This document shows, one piece after another, positions 26,000-32,802 of a stretch of 41,919 bases of DNA. The notes below the pieces were generated by a model, which did not search any database, had not been told where the DNA came from, and saw nothing but the letters and a program-made list of their open reading frames with translations. Numbering within the stretch: the stretch's first letter is position 1; each line of letters opens with the position of its first letter. This DNA comes from a bacterium UBP4_UBA6127 (GTDB taxonomy: Bacteria > UBP4 > UBA4092): positions 23,845 through 65,763 of the forward strand of contig DIVR01000075.1 in assembly GCA_002428325.1 (NCBI GenBank). Direction: 5' to 3'. The position numbers and the translations under genes were made by a program.

Positions 26000-26959
26000 A
26001 TGTCTAAAACTGCATTGGCAATTGATTTAGGTGGGACCAATGTTCGGGCTGCCTTGGTGGATAGTCAGGGGCATATCCTGGTTAAAAAGACCCTCCCGAC
26101 TCAGGCGGGTGATGGAGCGCAGCAAATACTTCGTAGAATCATTGAAGTTTCTCAATCTGTATTAGCAGAGGCTGAAACCCCTCTGGTTATCGGTATGGGA
26201 AGCCCCGGTTGTGTAGATTCTGACCGGGGAATAGTCCTTTTTGCTACGGATAACCTGCCTGGATGGAGAGGTACCGACCTGAAGGGGGTCTTGGAAAAAG
26301 AACTGTCTCTTCGGGCTTATATTGACAATGATGTGAATATGATGGCCTATGGTGAAAGCCGGATTGGGGCTGGAACCGGTGTCTCGGCCTTGGTTTGTTT
26401 GACTCTTGGCACAGGGGTAGGGGGAGCTGTTATACTGAATGGAAAAATTTATCGAGGTCAGCAGTATTATGCCGGTGAACTGGGTCATATTTCCATAAAC
26501 CGGGAAGGCCCGTTCTGCAATTGCGGTGGACGTGGATGCCTTGAAGCTTATATTGGTACGGCGGCCCTGATAAAACAGGCTGAAGACTTTCGCAAGGATA
26601 AGATTGATTCCGGAATATTCCATTATGCTGAGAAAAACGAAGGGAAAATTACTCCTGAGATAATATTCAAGGCCGCGCAGGATAAAGATCCTTCGGCACA
26701 GGCTATCCTGAAAGAAATGGGTCATTGCCTTGGGTTTACCTTAGCTATGGTGGTTAATGTATTAAGCCCGGAACGGATTGTGATTGGCGGCGGAATATCC
26801 CGTGCCTGGGATTATTTTTATCCTTCTTTGATGGAGAGTCTCCGGAGGCAATCTTTATTTGGGCCGGAAAGAAATGTTGAAGTTGTGATGGCTGAATTAG
26901 GGCCTGATGCCGGATTAGCAGGCTCAGGTTTATATGCTCTTGAACAGGCAGGATACTGA
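26000..26959 (+). CDS. ROK-family sugar kinase
   Basis: Phosphorylates a hexose (glucose, fructose, N-acetylhexosamine or similar) with ATP. The ATP-binding DLGGTNVR is at 9-16, the catalytic aspartate is D111 in IDNDVN, the ExGH motif is E160-H163, and the zinc motif is CxCGxxGCxE at 173-182. Length 319 residues and no DNA-binding N-terminus, so it is a kinase rather than a ROK repressor. It lies nine bases after the LacI gene and two bases before the binding-protein gene. In context it should act on the monosaccharide released by the cytosolic DUF4434 enzymes. Confidence 0.94.
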   Translation: MSKTALAIDLGGTNVRAALVDSQGHILVKKTLPTQAGDGAQQILRRIIEVSQSVLAEAETPLVIGMGSPGCVDSDRGIVLFATDNLPGWRGTDLKGVLEKELSLRAYIDNDVNMMAYGESRIGAGTGVSALVCLTLGTGVGGAVILNGKIYRGQQYYAGELGHISINREGPFCNCGGRGCLEAYIGTAALIKQAEDFRKDKIDSGIFHYAEKNEGKITPEIIFKAAQDKDPSAQAILKEMGHCLGFTLAMVVNVLSPERIVIGGGISRAWDYFYPSLMESLRRQSLFGPERNVEVVMAELGPDAGLAGSGLYALEQAGY

Positions 26960-26961
26960 AA

Positions 26962-28293
26962 ATGCGCAGTAATGTAAAAAAGATAGTAGGTACTTTAGTC
27001 GTATTAGCCTTTCTGGGAACCCTTTTGGGTTTAATGACAGGATGCCAGTTGATTCATCCCAAAAAGAAAAAAACCGTCATTCGATACTGGACCGGGTGGA
27101 CGGGTGTCGAGATGGAATCCCAGAAAAGGATTATTAAAAGATTTAATGAACAGCATCCTGATATCGAAGTCCAGATTAATACCGTGGCCTCTTCTTATGA
27201 AAAAGTGAAAATCGCCTTTGCTTCCGGGTCTCCACCGGATGTCTGTTCTGCTATCTGGGCTGATGATTTAGCCAGCTATGCCATGCGAGGAGCCTTGACT
27301 CCGCTGGATGCCTATATTGAGAAATCAGGACGGCATGGAGATGAATATATGCCAGGGGTTTGGAATATGTTCCAATACGGCGGGCATATCTGGGCCCTGA
27401 ATGTAACCACTAATTCTTCTTTTATGCTTTACAACAAAAAAATGTTCCGTGATGCGGGGCTGGATCCGGAAAAGAAACCTCGGACGGTTGTTGAATTTGA
27501 CAAGGTCAATGAGGCCATGGCGAAGTTTGATAAAAATGGGAATGTCCTGAGATTCGGCCTGCGTCCCTCCAATATATTATTATGGGCTTATGTATTTGGC
27601 GGGCATTGGTATGAACCTGATAAGCGGCTGGTAACAGCTAATGACCCCCATAATATTAAAGCGTTGAAATGGCTGGCTTCTTATAACCGGAAATATAACT
27701 GCCGGAAGATTGATTCATTCAACCAGGTTTATGCCAGCGGTACTTATGGTGACCAGTATGCCGGACTATATGGGTTGTTAAGCAATCAAGTTGGGATTCT
27801 TTTCACGGGTGAATGGAGCTATGACAATATTAGACGATATGCCTCCAAGGATTTTGAGTATGGATATTTTCCGGCGCCATATCCTGAAGATGGGGGTCGT
27901 CCGAACTGCCTGACTGTCGGTGGAAGCGTTTTTGTCATCCCTAAAGATTCAAAGCATAAGGATGCCGCTTGGACTTTCCTCAATTATATGACTCAGCCGG
28001 AGCAGATCAAAGAGTTTTGCATGGATATTTCCAATATCCCTCCCTTGAAAAAAGTGGCGATGGAACCTGAATTTATGGATATCCCCATGTATAAATTTGC
28101 CATTGATTTAGTTTCCGGACCCAATGCTTTCGGCCCTCCTCAGATGCCGACTTGGCCCTATTACCTGGCTGAAATCCAACGAGTGGAAGAAAAAGCTGTT
28201 TTCGGAAAGCAGGACCCGGAAAAACTGTTGAATGAACTGAACACTAAAATTCAAAAAGATATCGATATCGCCTTGCGGGATGCTGCGTATTAA
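26962..28293 (+). CDS. Family 1 sugar ABC transporter substrate-binding lipoprotein
   Basis: Captures an oligosaccharide and delivers it to the two permeases downstream. The lipoprotein signal ends LMTGC, with acylated C28. The mature part shows family 1 features: IRYWTGWTGVEMESQKRIIKRFNEQHPDIEV, FASGSPPDVCSAIWADDL, ALNVTTNSSFMLYNKKMF, and VPK-type segments near 320 (VGGSVFVIPKDSKHKDAAWTFLNYM). Length 443. The Trp/Tyr-rich areas would stack sugar rings. The start follows the ROK stop by two bases with AGGA nearby. The exact ligand is not predictable. Confidence 0.93.
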   Translation: MRSNVKKIVGTLVVLAFLGTLLGLMTGCQLIHPKKKKTVIRYWTGWTGVEMESQKRIIKRFNEQHPDIEVQINTVASSYEKVKIAFASGSPPDVCSAIWADDLASYAMRGALTPLDAYIEKSGRHGDEYMPGVWNMFQYGGHIWALNVTTNSSFMLYNKKMFRDAGLDPEKKPRTVVEFDKVNEAMAKFDKNGNVLRFGLRPSNILLWAYVFGGHWYEPDKRLVTANDPHNIKALKWLASYNRKYNCRKIDSFNQVYASGTYGDQYAGLYGLLSNQVGILFTGEWSYDNIRRYASKDFEYGYFPAPYPEDGGRPNCLTVGGSVFVIPKDSKHKDAAWTFLNYMTQPEQIKEFCMDISNIPPLKKVAMEPEFMDIPMYKFAIDLVSGPNAFGPPQMPTWPYYLAEIQRVEEKAVFGKQDPEKLLNELNTKIQKDIDIALRDAAY

Positions 28294-28322
28294 GGCCATG
28301 GATTGAAGGAGTTATTGAGAAT

Positions 28323-29243
28323 ATGACATCCACTGATAAACGAAATTTAAGGAACGGTTTGCTTTTTGCATCTCCCTGGCTGGTGGGGTTTTGCTGTTTC
28401 ACCATCTATCCGATTATTATGTCCATTTATTATAGTTTCTGCCGGTTTGATGCCATTACCAAACCCCATTGGGCTGGGATGGAGAACTACCATAACCTTT
28501 TATTTAATGATCCCTTATTCTGGAAATCCCTTTGGACCACTTTTTATATGGTGATTTTTGGGTTGCCTACGGCTTTGATATTTGCCCTGTTTCTGGCAAT
28601 TTTGTTGAACCAGAAAGTGAAGGGTTTAGCATTATATCGGACGATATTTTACCTGCCATCTATCACCCCGGTTGTTGCCTCCTCCATCTTATGGATGTGG
28701 CTGCTGAATCCCCAGATCGGATTGATCAATTATGTCTTGCGGCCGATTTTAAATGGGATTAACACCCTTACCCATTTATCCCTGGCGGTGCCGGGTTGGT
28801 TGGCGGACCCTCATTGGTCCAAGCCGGCTCTGGTTTTAATGGGGCTTTGGGGCGTTGGCAATACTGTCATTATCTTCCTGGCCTCCCTGCAGGAGGTCCC
28901 GGAAGAATTATATGAGGCAGCCTTGATTGATGGGGCTGGCGCGACCCGCAAACTCTGGCATATTACCCTTCCGTTAATCAGTCCGGTGATTTTCTTTAAT
29001 TTGATTATGGGCATCATTGGCTATTTCCAATATTTCACCCAAGTTTGGGTCATGACTCGTGGCGGCCCCGAGGATTCTACGGCATTTTATGCCCTCTATA
29101 TGTTCAATAATGCATTCCTCTTCTTCAAGATGGGATATGCTTCCGCCATGGCATGGATTTTATTTGCTATCACGCTGGTTTGTACCCTGATTGTGTTTAA
29201 GACCTCCTCCAAGTGGGTCTATTATTCAGGTGAGACGAAATAG
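28323..29243 (+). CDS. Sugar ABC transporter permease (MalF/UgpA type)
   Basis: Inner-membrane subunit of the importer, 306 residues with six membrane segments. The N-terminus RNLRNGLLFASPWLVGF is typical. The cytoplasmic EAA loop that docks to the ATPase is EAALIDGAGATRKLWHITLP near residues 198-217. It is followed by the second permease after 11 bases. No ATPase gene is adjacent, as is common for systems sharing a MsmK/MalK-type ATPase. Confidence 0.94.
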   Translation: MTSTDKRNLRNGLLFASPWLVGFCCFTIYPIIMSIYYSFCRFDAITKPHWAGMENYHNLLFNDPLFWKSLWTTFYMVIFGLPTALIFALFLAILLNQKVKGLALYRTIFYLPSITPVVASSILWMWLLNPQIGLINYVLRPILNGINTLTHLSLAVPGWLADPHWSKPALVLMGLWGVGNTVIIFLASLQEVPEELYEAALIDGAGATRKLWHITLPLISPVIFFNLIMGIIGYFQYFTQVWVMTRGGPEDSTAFYALYMFNNAFLFFKMGYASAMAWILFAITLVCTLIVFKTSSKWVYYSGETK

Positions 29244-29254
29244 GAGGGATTCTG

Positions 29255-30094
29255 ATGCACAGTCAAAAAAATCAAGGCATATTACATTCAATTTTTGTTC
29301 ATGGATTGCTGGTGGTGGTGGGATTGACTTTTTTCCTGCCTTTCTTCTGGCTGATATCCACCTCTTTGAAGAATGATACCCAATTATTCCATTTTCCACC
29401 GATTTGGATTCCCTGGCCCTTAAAATGGAGTAATTATCCGAAGGCCCTTGCTTATATTCCATTTTTTACCTATGTCAAAAACACCCTGGTCATCAGTTTT
29501 CTGAATGTTCTGGGGACGGTGATCAGCTGTTCGTTGGTTGCTTATAGCTTTGCCAGGATTCCCTGGAAGGGAAGAAATTTCTTTTTTATCGTGCTTCTGA
29601 GTACGATGATGATTCCTTATCAAGTGACCCTGATTCCGGTCTTGATTATCTTTAAGCACCTGGGATGGGTAGGAAGCATAAAACCCCTGGTTGTTCCGGC
29701 ATTTTTCGGGAGCGCCTTTTTTATCTTTCTGCTTCGTCAGTTTTTTATGAGTATTCCCATGGAATTATCGGATGCGGCCAGGATAGACGGCTGTTCTGAA
29801 TTTGGCATCTACTGGAGGGTAATGCTTCCATTATCCCGGCCAGCCATGGCGACGGTGATGTTATTTACCTTTATTGGCGCCTGGAATGACTTTCTTGGGC
29901 CTTTAATCTATTTAAGTGATGAATCCCAATACACATTATCTCTGGGGTTACAGCAGTTCTTAAGCCAGCATGGAGCCGAATGGTCATTACTCATGGCGGC
30001 TTCCACGGTGATGATTCTTCCCATTATCATCCTTTTCTTCTTTACCCAGAGGACTTTCATCCAGGGAATTGCCTTGACTGGCATTAAAGGTTAA
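29255..30094 (+). CDS. Sugar ABC transporter permease (MalG/UgpE type)
   Basis: Second membrane subunit, 279 residues with six membrane segments. The N-terminal GLTFFLPFFWLISTSLKNDTQLF is typical of the MalG/UgpE branch. The EAA-like loop is DAARIDGCSEFGIYWRVMLPLSRPA near 172-196, and WNDFLGPLIYL follows as usual. AGGAGG lies eight bases before the ATG. It is the last gene of the sugar locus before two small hairpins at 30109-30159. Confidence 0.94.
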   Translation: MHSQKNQGILHSIFVHGLLVVVGLTFFLPFFWLISTSLKNDTQLFHFPPIWIPWPLKWSNYPKALAYIPFFTYVKNTLVISFLNVLGTVISCSLVAYSFARIPWKGRNFFFIVLLSTMMIPYQVTLIPVLIIFKHLGWVGSIKPLVVPAFFGSAFFIFLLRQFFMSIPMELSDAARIDGCSEFGIYWRVMLPLSRPAMATVMLFTFIGAWNDFLGPLIYLSDESQYTLSLGLQQFLSQHGAEWSLLMAASTVMILPIIILFFFTQRTFIQGIALTGIKG

Positions 30095-30108
30095 TAAAGA
30101 CATAAGGA

Positions 30109-30159
30109 AAGCTGATAACAGCTTATGATAGAATGAATTTCCCGGTGGATTTCGGGAAA
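30109..30159 (+). other. Two small hairpins between the ABC permease and OB-fold genes
   Basis: AAGCTG-ATAA-CAGCTT (30109-30124) and TTTCCCG/CGGGAAA (30138-30144 / 30153-30159, 8-base loop) are both perfect. The second ends just before AAAAGGAG, the ribosome site of the next gene, so it might modulate translation or be a weak terminator; no T-run follows. Confidence 0.35.
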
Positions 30160-30175
30160 AGGAGAGATTTAATTT

Positions 30176-30928
30176 ATGAGATCTTTAAATGGAATGAAAT
30201 TGGTTCGAACCGGTTTTTTATCAGTAATTACCCTGGTAATGTCAATCAGCCTGGTGATGGCGGCCGACCCGGTGATCACTCCCCAGCAAGCAGCCTCTTA
30301 TGCCGGGAAAAATGTGATTGTAGAAGGTAAAGTCATTCAAGTGGGCCAGTCCAAAAGCGGTACGACTTATTTCCTGAATTTCTCAGCGGAGAAAAATGGG
30401 TTTACTACGGTTATTTTCTCGAAAGTCGCTGCCAAAATGACCAATATCAAGGGGTATGAAGGTAAAGTGGTCCGGGTTGCCGGAAAGATGGAAAATGACC
30501 CTAAATATGGCATTCAGATTGTATTGGAAGACGCTTCAAAATTAACCCTGGCCAATGGCAACAGTAAATCCCCGGCCAAAGCGGCTCCGGCTGAAAAAGC
30601 CAAACCGGCTGCAGCTGCCCCCGGGAAAGTTATTTCCGTTACGGATATTTCCAAGTATATCGATCAGGTGGCAACGGTGGAAGGAAAAGTCATCTCAGTG
30701 GGACAATCCACTAAATCCAATACCTATTTCCTGAATTTCTCCCCCCAGAAAAATGTTTTTACGGTGGTGATATTCAATCGGGTGGCTGATCAGTTTAAAG
30801 TTGCCAAGACGGATATCAAATCCTTTGAGGGGAAAACAGTTCGGGTAACTGGAAAAATCATTAAACATGAACAGTATGGAATCGAAATTCTGTTAGACCG
30901 GCCAGCAAATATCAAACTGGTTAAATAA
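30176..30928 (+). CDS. Exported protein with two tandem OB-fold-like repeats
   Basis: A 250-residue protein with a signal peptide (about 1-30, ending VMAAD). Two similar units of about 90 residues, at about 34-120 and 151-247, share NVIVEGKVIQVGQSKSGTTY / VATVEGKVISVGQSTKSNTY, then YFLNFS, VVIF-V and GKVVRVAGK / GKTVRVTGK. They are joined by an Ala/Pro/Lys linker (SPAKAAPAEKAKPAAAAPGK). The pattern is an internal duplication of an OB-fold (nucleic-acid- or oligosaccharide-binding-like) domain. Binding partner unknown. AAAAGGAG precedes the ATG, and a strong terminator follows, so it may be monocistronic. Confidence 0.65.
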   Translation: MRSLNGMKLVRTGFLSVITLVMSISLVMAADPVITPQQAASYAGKNVIVEGKVIQVGQSKSGTTYFLNFSAEKNGFTTVIFSKVAAKMTNIKGYEGKVVRVAGKMENDPKYGIQIVLEDASKLTLANGNSKSPAKAAPAEKAKPAAAAPGKVISVTDISKYIDQVATVEGKVISVGQSTKSNTYFLNFSPQKNVFTVVIFNRVADQFKVAKTDIKSFEGKTVRVTGKIIKHEQYGIEILLDRPANIKLVK

Positions 30929-30952
30929 GACTGATATTGAATAAAATCTTTT

Positions 30953-30996
30953 CAGACCGTTCTCTTCCTGATGGGGGAGGACGGTCTGTTTTTATT
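30953..30996 (+). terminator. Intrinsic terminator of the OB-fold gene
   Basis: CAGACCGTTCTCTTCC (30953-30968) pairs with GGGGGAGGACGGTCTG (30973-30988) over a TGAT loop. This is a 16-bp stem with only G-T wobbles in the inner half, followed by TTTTTATT. Confidence 0.93.
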
Positions 30997-31130
30997 CAGA
31001 TAGTTATTCTCTGAATAAGTTTTATCAGAGGTTTTGACCGACTTTCTGCTATAAGCTTAATTTTCCCAAAATAATATCCTTTAGCCGAAAAGGTGAAAAT
31101 CCCTGTCAATATAAATCTGTAATCCTTTAC

Positions 31131-31198
31131 TTTTGACAGCTGTCAAAAAGAAGAGAAGACTGATTATGAAGAAGTTATACTTTTGACAGCGGTCAAAA
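31131..31198. promoter_or_regulatory. Pair of 18-bp operator-like palindromes (locus A)
   Basis: TTTTGACAGCTGTCAAAA at 31131-31148 is a perfect palindrome. TTTTGACAGCGGTCAAAA at 31181-31198 differs by one base from perfect symmetry. Centres are 50 bases apart. The same motif pair occurs at 35676-35741. The arms contain TTGACA, so a bound repressor could cover a -35 box. The ACAnnTGT core recalls BlaI/CopY-type operators, but the regulator is unknown. Confidence 0.65.
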
Positions 31199-31273
31199 GA
31201 ATAAGATTTATCAGGAGACATGACCTGTAATGAAGACTGGAAAAGTCTCAATTAGGGGTGGGCACAGGAATGA

Positions 31274-31672
31274 TTACTTTAAAAGAGTGGCATCAAAAGG
31301 GGAGGGCAGGAGATTCCCCTGGGCAAAGACTTTTTCGTCACCTTCCAGGTTGGAAAGGATAACTACCGCATCAGGCCCAAATTCCTGGATAAACTGCCGG
31401 CAGGCACCACACGGGGGGGTCAGTAGTTTGGTAGAGGTAACAATAGCAATCGCTTTGATTTGTTTCTCTCCCTGGGAAATGGCATTACAGATTGCTGTCC
31501 TTTCAGCGCAGATGGATAATCCATAAGAAGCATTTTCCACATTGCAGCCGGTATAAATCTTCCCCGATTCCCCTTCAACTGCCGCGCCTACTTTAAAATG
31601 GGAATAGGGAGCATGGGCATTCCCTCTGGCTTTGCTTGCTTCCCGAATCAGATAGTCCCATGGTTTATTCAT
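31274..31672 (-). CDS. cdd: Cytidine deaminase
   Basis: Deaminates cytidine and deoxycytidine to uridine forms for pyrimidine salvage; cytosolic, probably tetrameric. Zinc ligands are C55 in CAERTA and C88/C91 in PPCGACRQ, with E57 as the proton shuttle. NVENASYG (44-51) is the substrate loop. Length 132 residues matches the homotetrameric class. GAAAGGGA lies seven bases before the ATG, and a sigma-70-like promoter is present at 31739-31710 on the same strand. The gene is convergent with the OB-fold gene and divergent from the thioesterase. Confidence 0.97.
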   Translation of the reverse strand: MNKPWDYLIREASKARGNAHAPYSHFKVGAAVEGESGKIYTGCNVENASYGLSICAERTAICNAISQGEKQIKAIAIVTSTKLLTPPCGACRQFIQEFGPDAVVILSNLEGDEKVFAQGNLLPSPFDATLLK

Positions 31673-31709
31673 GCTAAATCCCTTTCAAAATTCAATTTAT
31701 CTTATTAAC

Positions 31710-31739
31710 ATTAAAAGCTGAAACGGCCCTTTTCGTCAA
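31710..31739 (-). promoter_or_regulatory. Candidate promoter for cdd
   Basis: On the minus strand TTGACG (31739-31734), 18 bases, then TTTAAT (31715-31710); each hexamer has five of six consensus bases. The expected start lies about 30 bases before the cdd ATG. Confidence 0.55.
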
Positions 31740-31781
31740 TGATAATGAGTTGTACCCCGTTGAATTTTGCTCCCCCATGAA

Positions 31782-31809
31782 CTTTTACCCAAGGCCTTTT
31801 AGGTAAAAG
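31782..31809 (+). other. Small inverted repeat upstream of the thioesterase
   Basis: CTTTTACC (31782-31789) and GGTAAAAG (31802-31809) are perfect 8-base arms. The loop contains the palindrome AAGGCCTT. It lies about 100 bases before the thioesterase start; role unknown. Confidence 0.35.
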
Positions 31810-31912
31810 GAGAGTATAATTAATATTGAATTTCCTGCCTTAAAACCTCCATTTAATCAGGTGGTAAGGCCCCTTATTGGACTGTTTTGAAACACAAAAG
31901 GAGATAATGAAA

Positions 31913-32404
31913 ATGCATAAAGGTAAACTCCCTTACAGTAAGGGATGTTATGTTTGCGGCTGCGAAAACCCTATCGGTTTAAAAATCCAGTTCCGGTTCG
32001 AGGAGAAAAAGGCCATAGCCGAATTTGTCCCCGGTCCGGAACATCAGGGATATCCCGGAGTTCTTCATGGTGGGCTTATCAGCGCTCTTCTTGATGAAAC
32101 CATGGGCTGGGCTCCTACCTTAACCACCCAGAAAATGTGTATGACCGCTGAACTCAATGTTAGATATGTTAAACCGACTCCCATTGACCGGAAACTTATT
32201 GTTACCGGCGAAGCCACCCATATTAATAAACGGCTCTATAAAACTATCGGTGAAATCAGGGATGAACAGGGGAATCTCTATGTGACTGCCACCGCTAAAT
32301 ACTCCCCTCTTACTGAAAATGAAACAGAGGTTGTGGATGATTATATGGTCTATGACCCTGATACTTATCGAATATTCCTTGAACCTGCCGTCAAGGAAGG
32401 TTGA
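31913..32404 (+). CDS. Hotdog-fold thioesterase (PaaI-like)
   Basis: Acyl-CoA thioesterase-type protein, 163 residues from the chosen start. The N-terminal cysteine cluster GCYVCGCENPIGL (C12, C15, C17) is typical of one PaaI subgroup. The hotdog core has GVLHGGLISALLDETMGW (HGG at 52-54) with the usual acidic residue in DET. The acyl substrate is unknown. Open frame extends to a TTG at 31877, but AAAGGAG (31897-31903) is nine bases before the ATG at 31913 and would be inside the longer form; the ATG at 31907 is too close to it. Confidence 0.85.
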   Translation: MHKGKLPYSKGCYVCGCENPIGLKIQFRFEEKKAIAEFVPGPEHQGYPGVLHGGLISALLDETMGWAPTLTTQKMCMTAELNVRYVKPTPIDRKLIVTGEATHINKRLYKTIGEIRDEQGNLYVTATAKYSPLTENETEVVDDYMVYDPDTYRIFLEPAVKEG

Positions 32405-32459
32405 CCCCCCTTCTTTTTCTTCGAAATTGTCGTGCTTTTTTCTCCTCATTTCTACGGGT

Positions 32460-32501
32460 TTTTAACGGAGCGGGTCAGACCCGCTCCGTTACTTCTCCGT
32501 T
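32460..32501 (+). repeat. 42-bp dispersed intergenic repeat, copy 2, with terminator-like hairpins
   Basis: Ungapped match to 3345-3386 (33 of 42). In this copy AACGGAGCGGGT (32464-32475) and ACCCGCTCCGTT (32479-32490) are a perfect 12-base inverted repeat. Part of the 3' arm, GACCCG (32478-32483), can instead pair with CGGGTC (32503-32508), which is followed by GG and eight T (32511-32518). The second fold would be a terminator for the thioesterase gene. Confidence 0.6.
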
Positions 32502-32722
32502 CCGGGTCGGTTTTTTTTCTTGCCTGATACCCCCCTGGGACCCTCCTTTTTGGATATGAATTTCTGGTGAAAATATCCCTTCTTGAAGGAATTACAATCC
32601 TGTAGAAAGCCCTGATTTTATCCACAATAATGTGGTTTCAGGGGGGTAGAATAACCCAGTTCAGAGGAGGGATAAGGAGGGCAAAAGGATTAATTTTGTT
32701 GGGATTAATGGGAAAAAATCAC

Positions 32723-32751
32723 TTGTAAGGGAAGTTAAGAATGGTTATAAT
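32723..32751 (+). promoter_or_regulatory. Promoter of the glycosyltransferase gene
   Basis: TTGTAA (32723-32728), a 17-base spacer, and a perfect TATAAT (32746-32751). The start would be near 32758, with a 45-base leader and a GAGGACAGGAT ribosome site before the ATG at 32803. Confidence 0.68.
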
Positions 32752-32802
32752 TTTCCAAGTAATAATACAATGAACCCTTAGGTACAAAAAGAGGACAGGA
32801 TA

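Larger units (their letters stand above)
30929..31273. other. Intergenic region between convergent OB-fold and cdd genes
   Basis: About 345 bases. It contains the terminator at 30953 and the operator-like palindrome pair at 31131-31198. Beyond the pair, AGGAG (31212-31216) precedes an ATG at 31219 that opens an 11-codon frame, MTCNEDWKSLN, ending at 31254. No larger gene is convincing. Confidence 0.5.
32405..32802. other. Intergenic region between thioesterase and glycosyltransferase
   Basis: About 400 bases. It contains repeat copy 2 with overlapping hairpins and a T8 tract (32460-32518), a small hairpin CCACA-ATAA-TGTGG near 32620, and a good promoter at 32723. No open frame looks like a gene. 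Confidence 0.55.

Noticed and set aside
26162..26725. 187-codon open frame on the minus strand
   Set aside because: Antisense to the ROK kinase, which has complete motifs across the same bases.
31230..31526. 98-codon plus-strand open frame after the palindrome pair
   Set aside because: Mostly antisense to cdd, whose zinc motifs are intact; AGGAG is too far from its ATG.
31815..31820. Perfect TATAAT before the thioesterase gene
   Set aside because: The bases 16-18 positions upstream (around 31792-31798) do not resemble a -35 and lie in the loop and arm of an inverted repeat; left unassigned.
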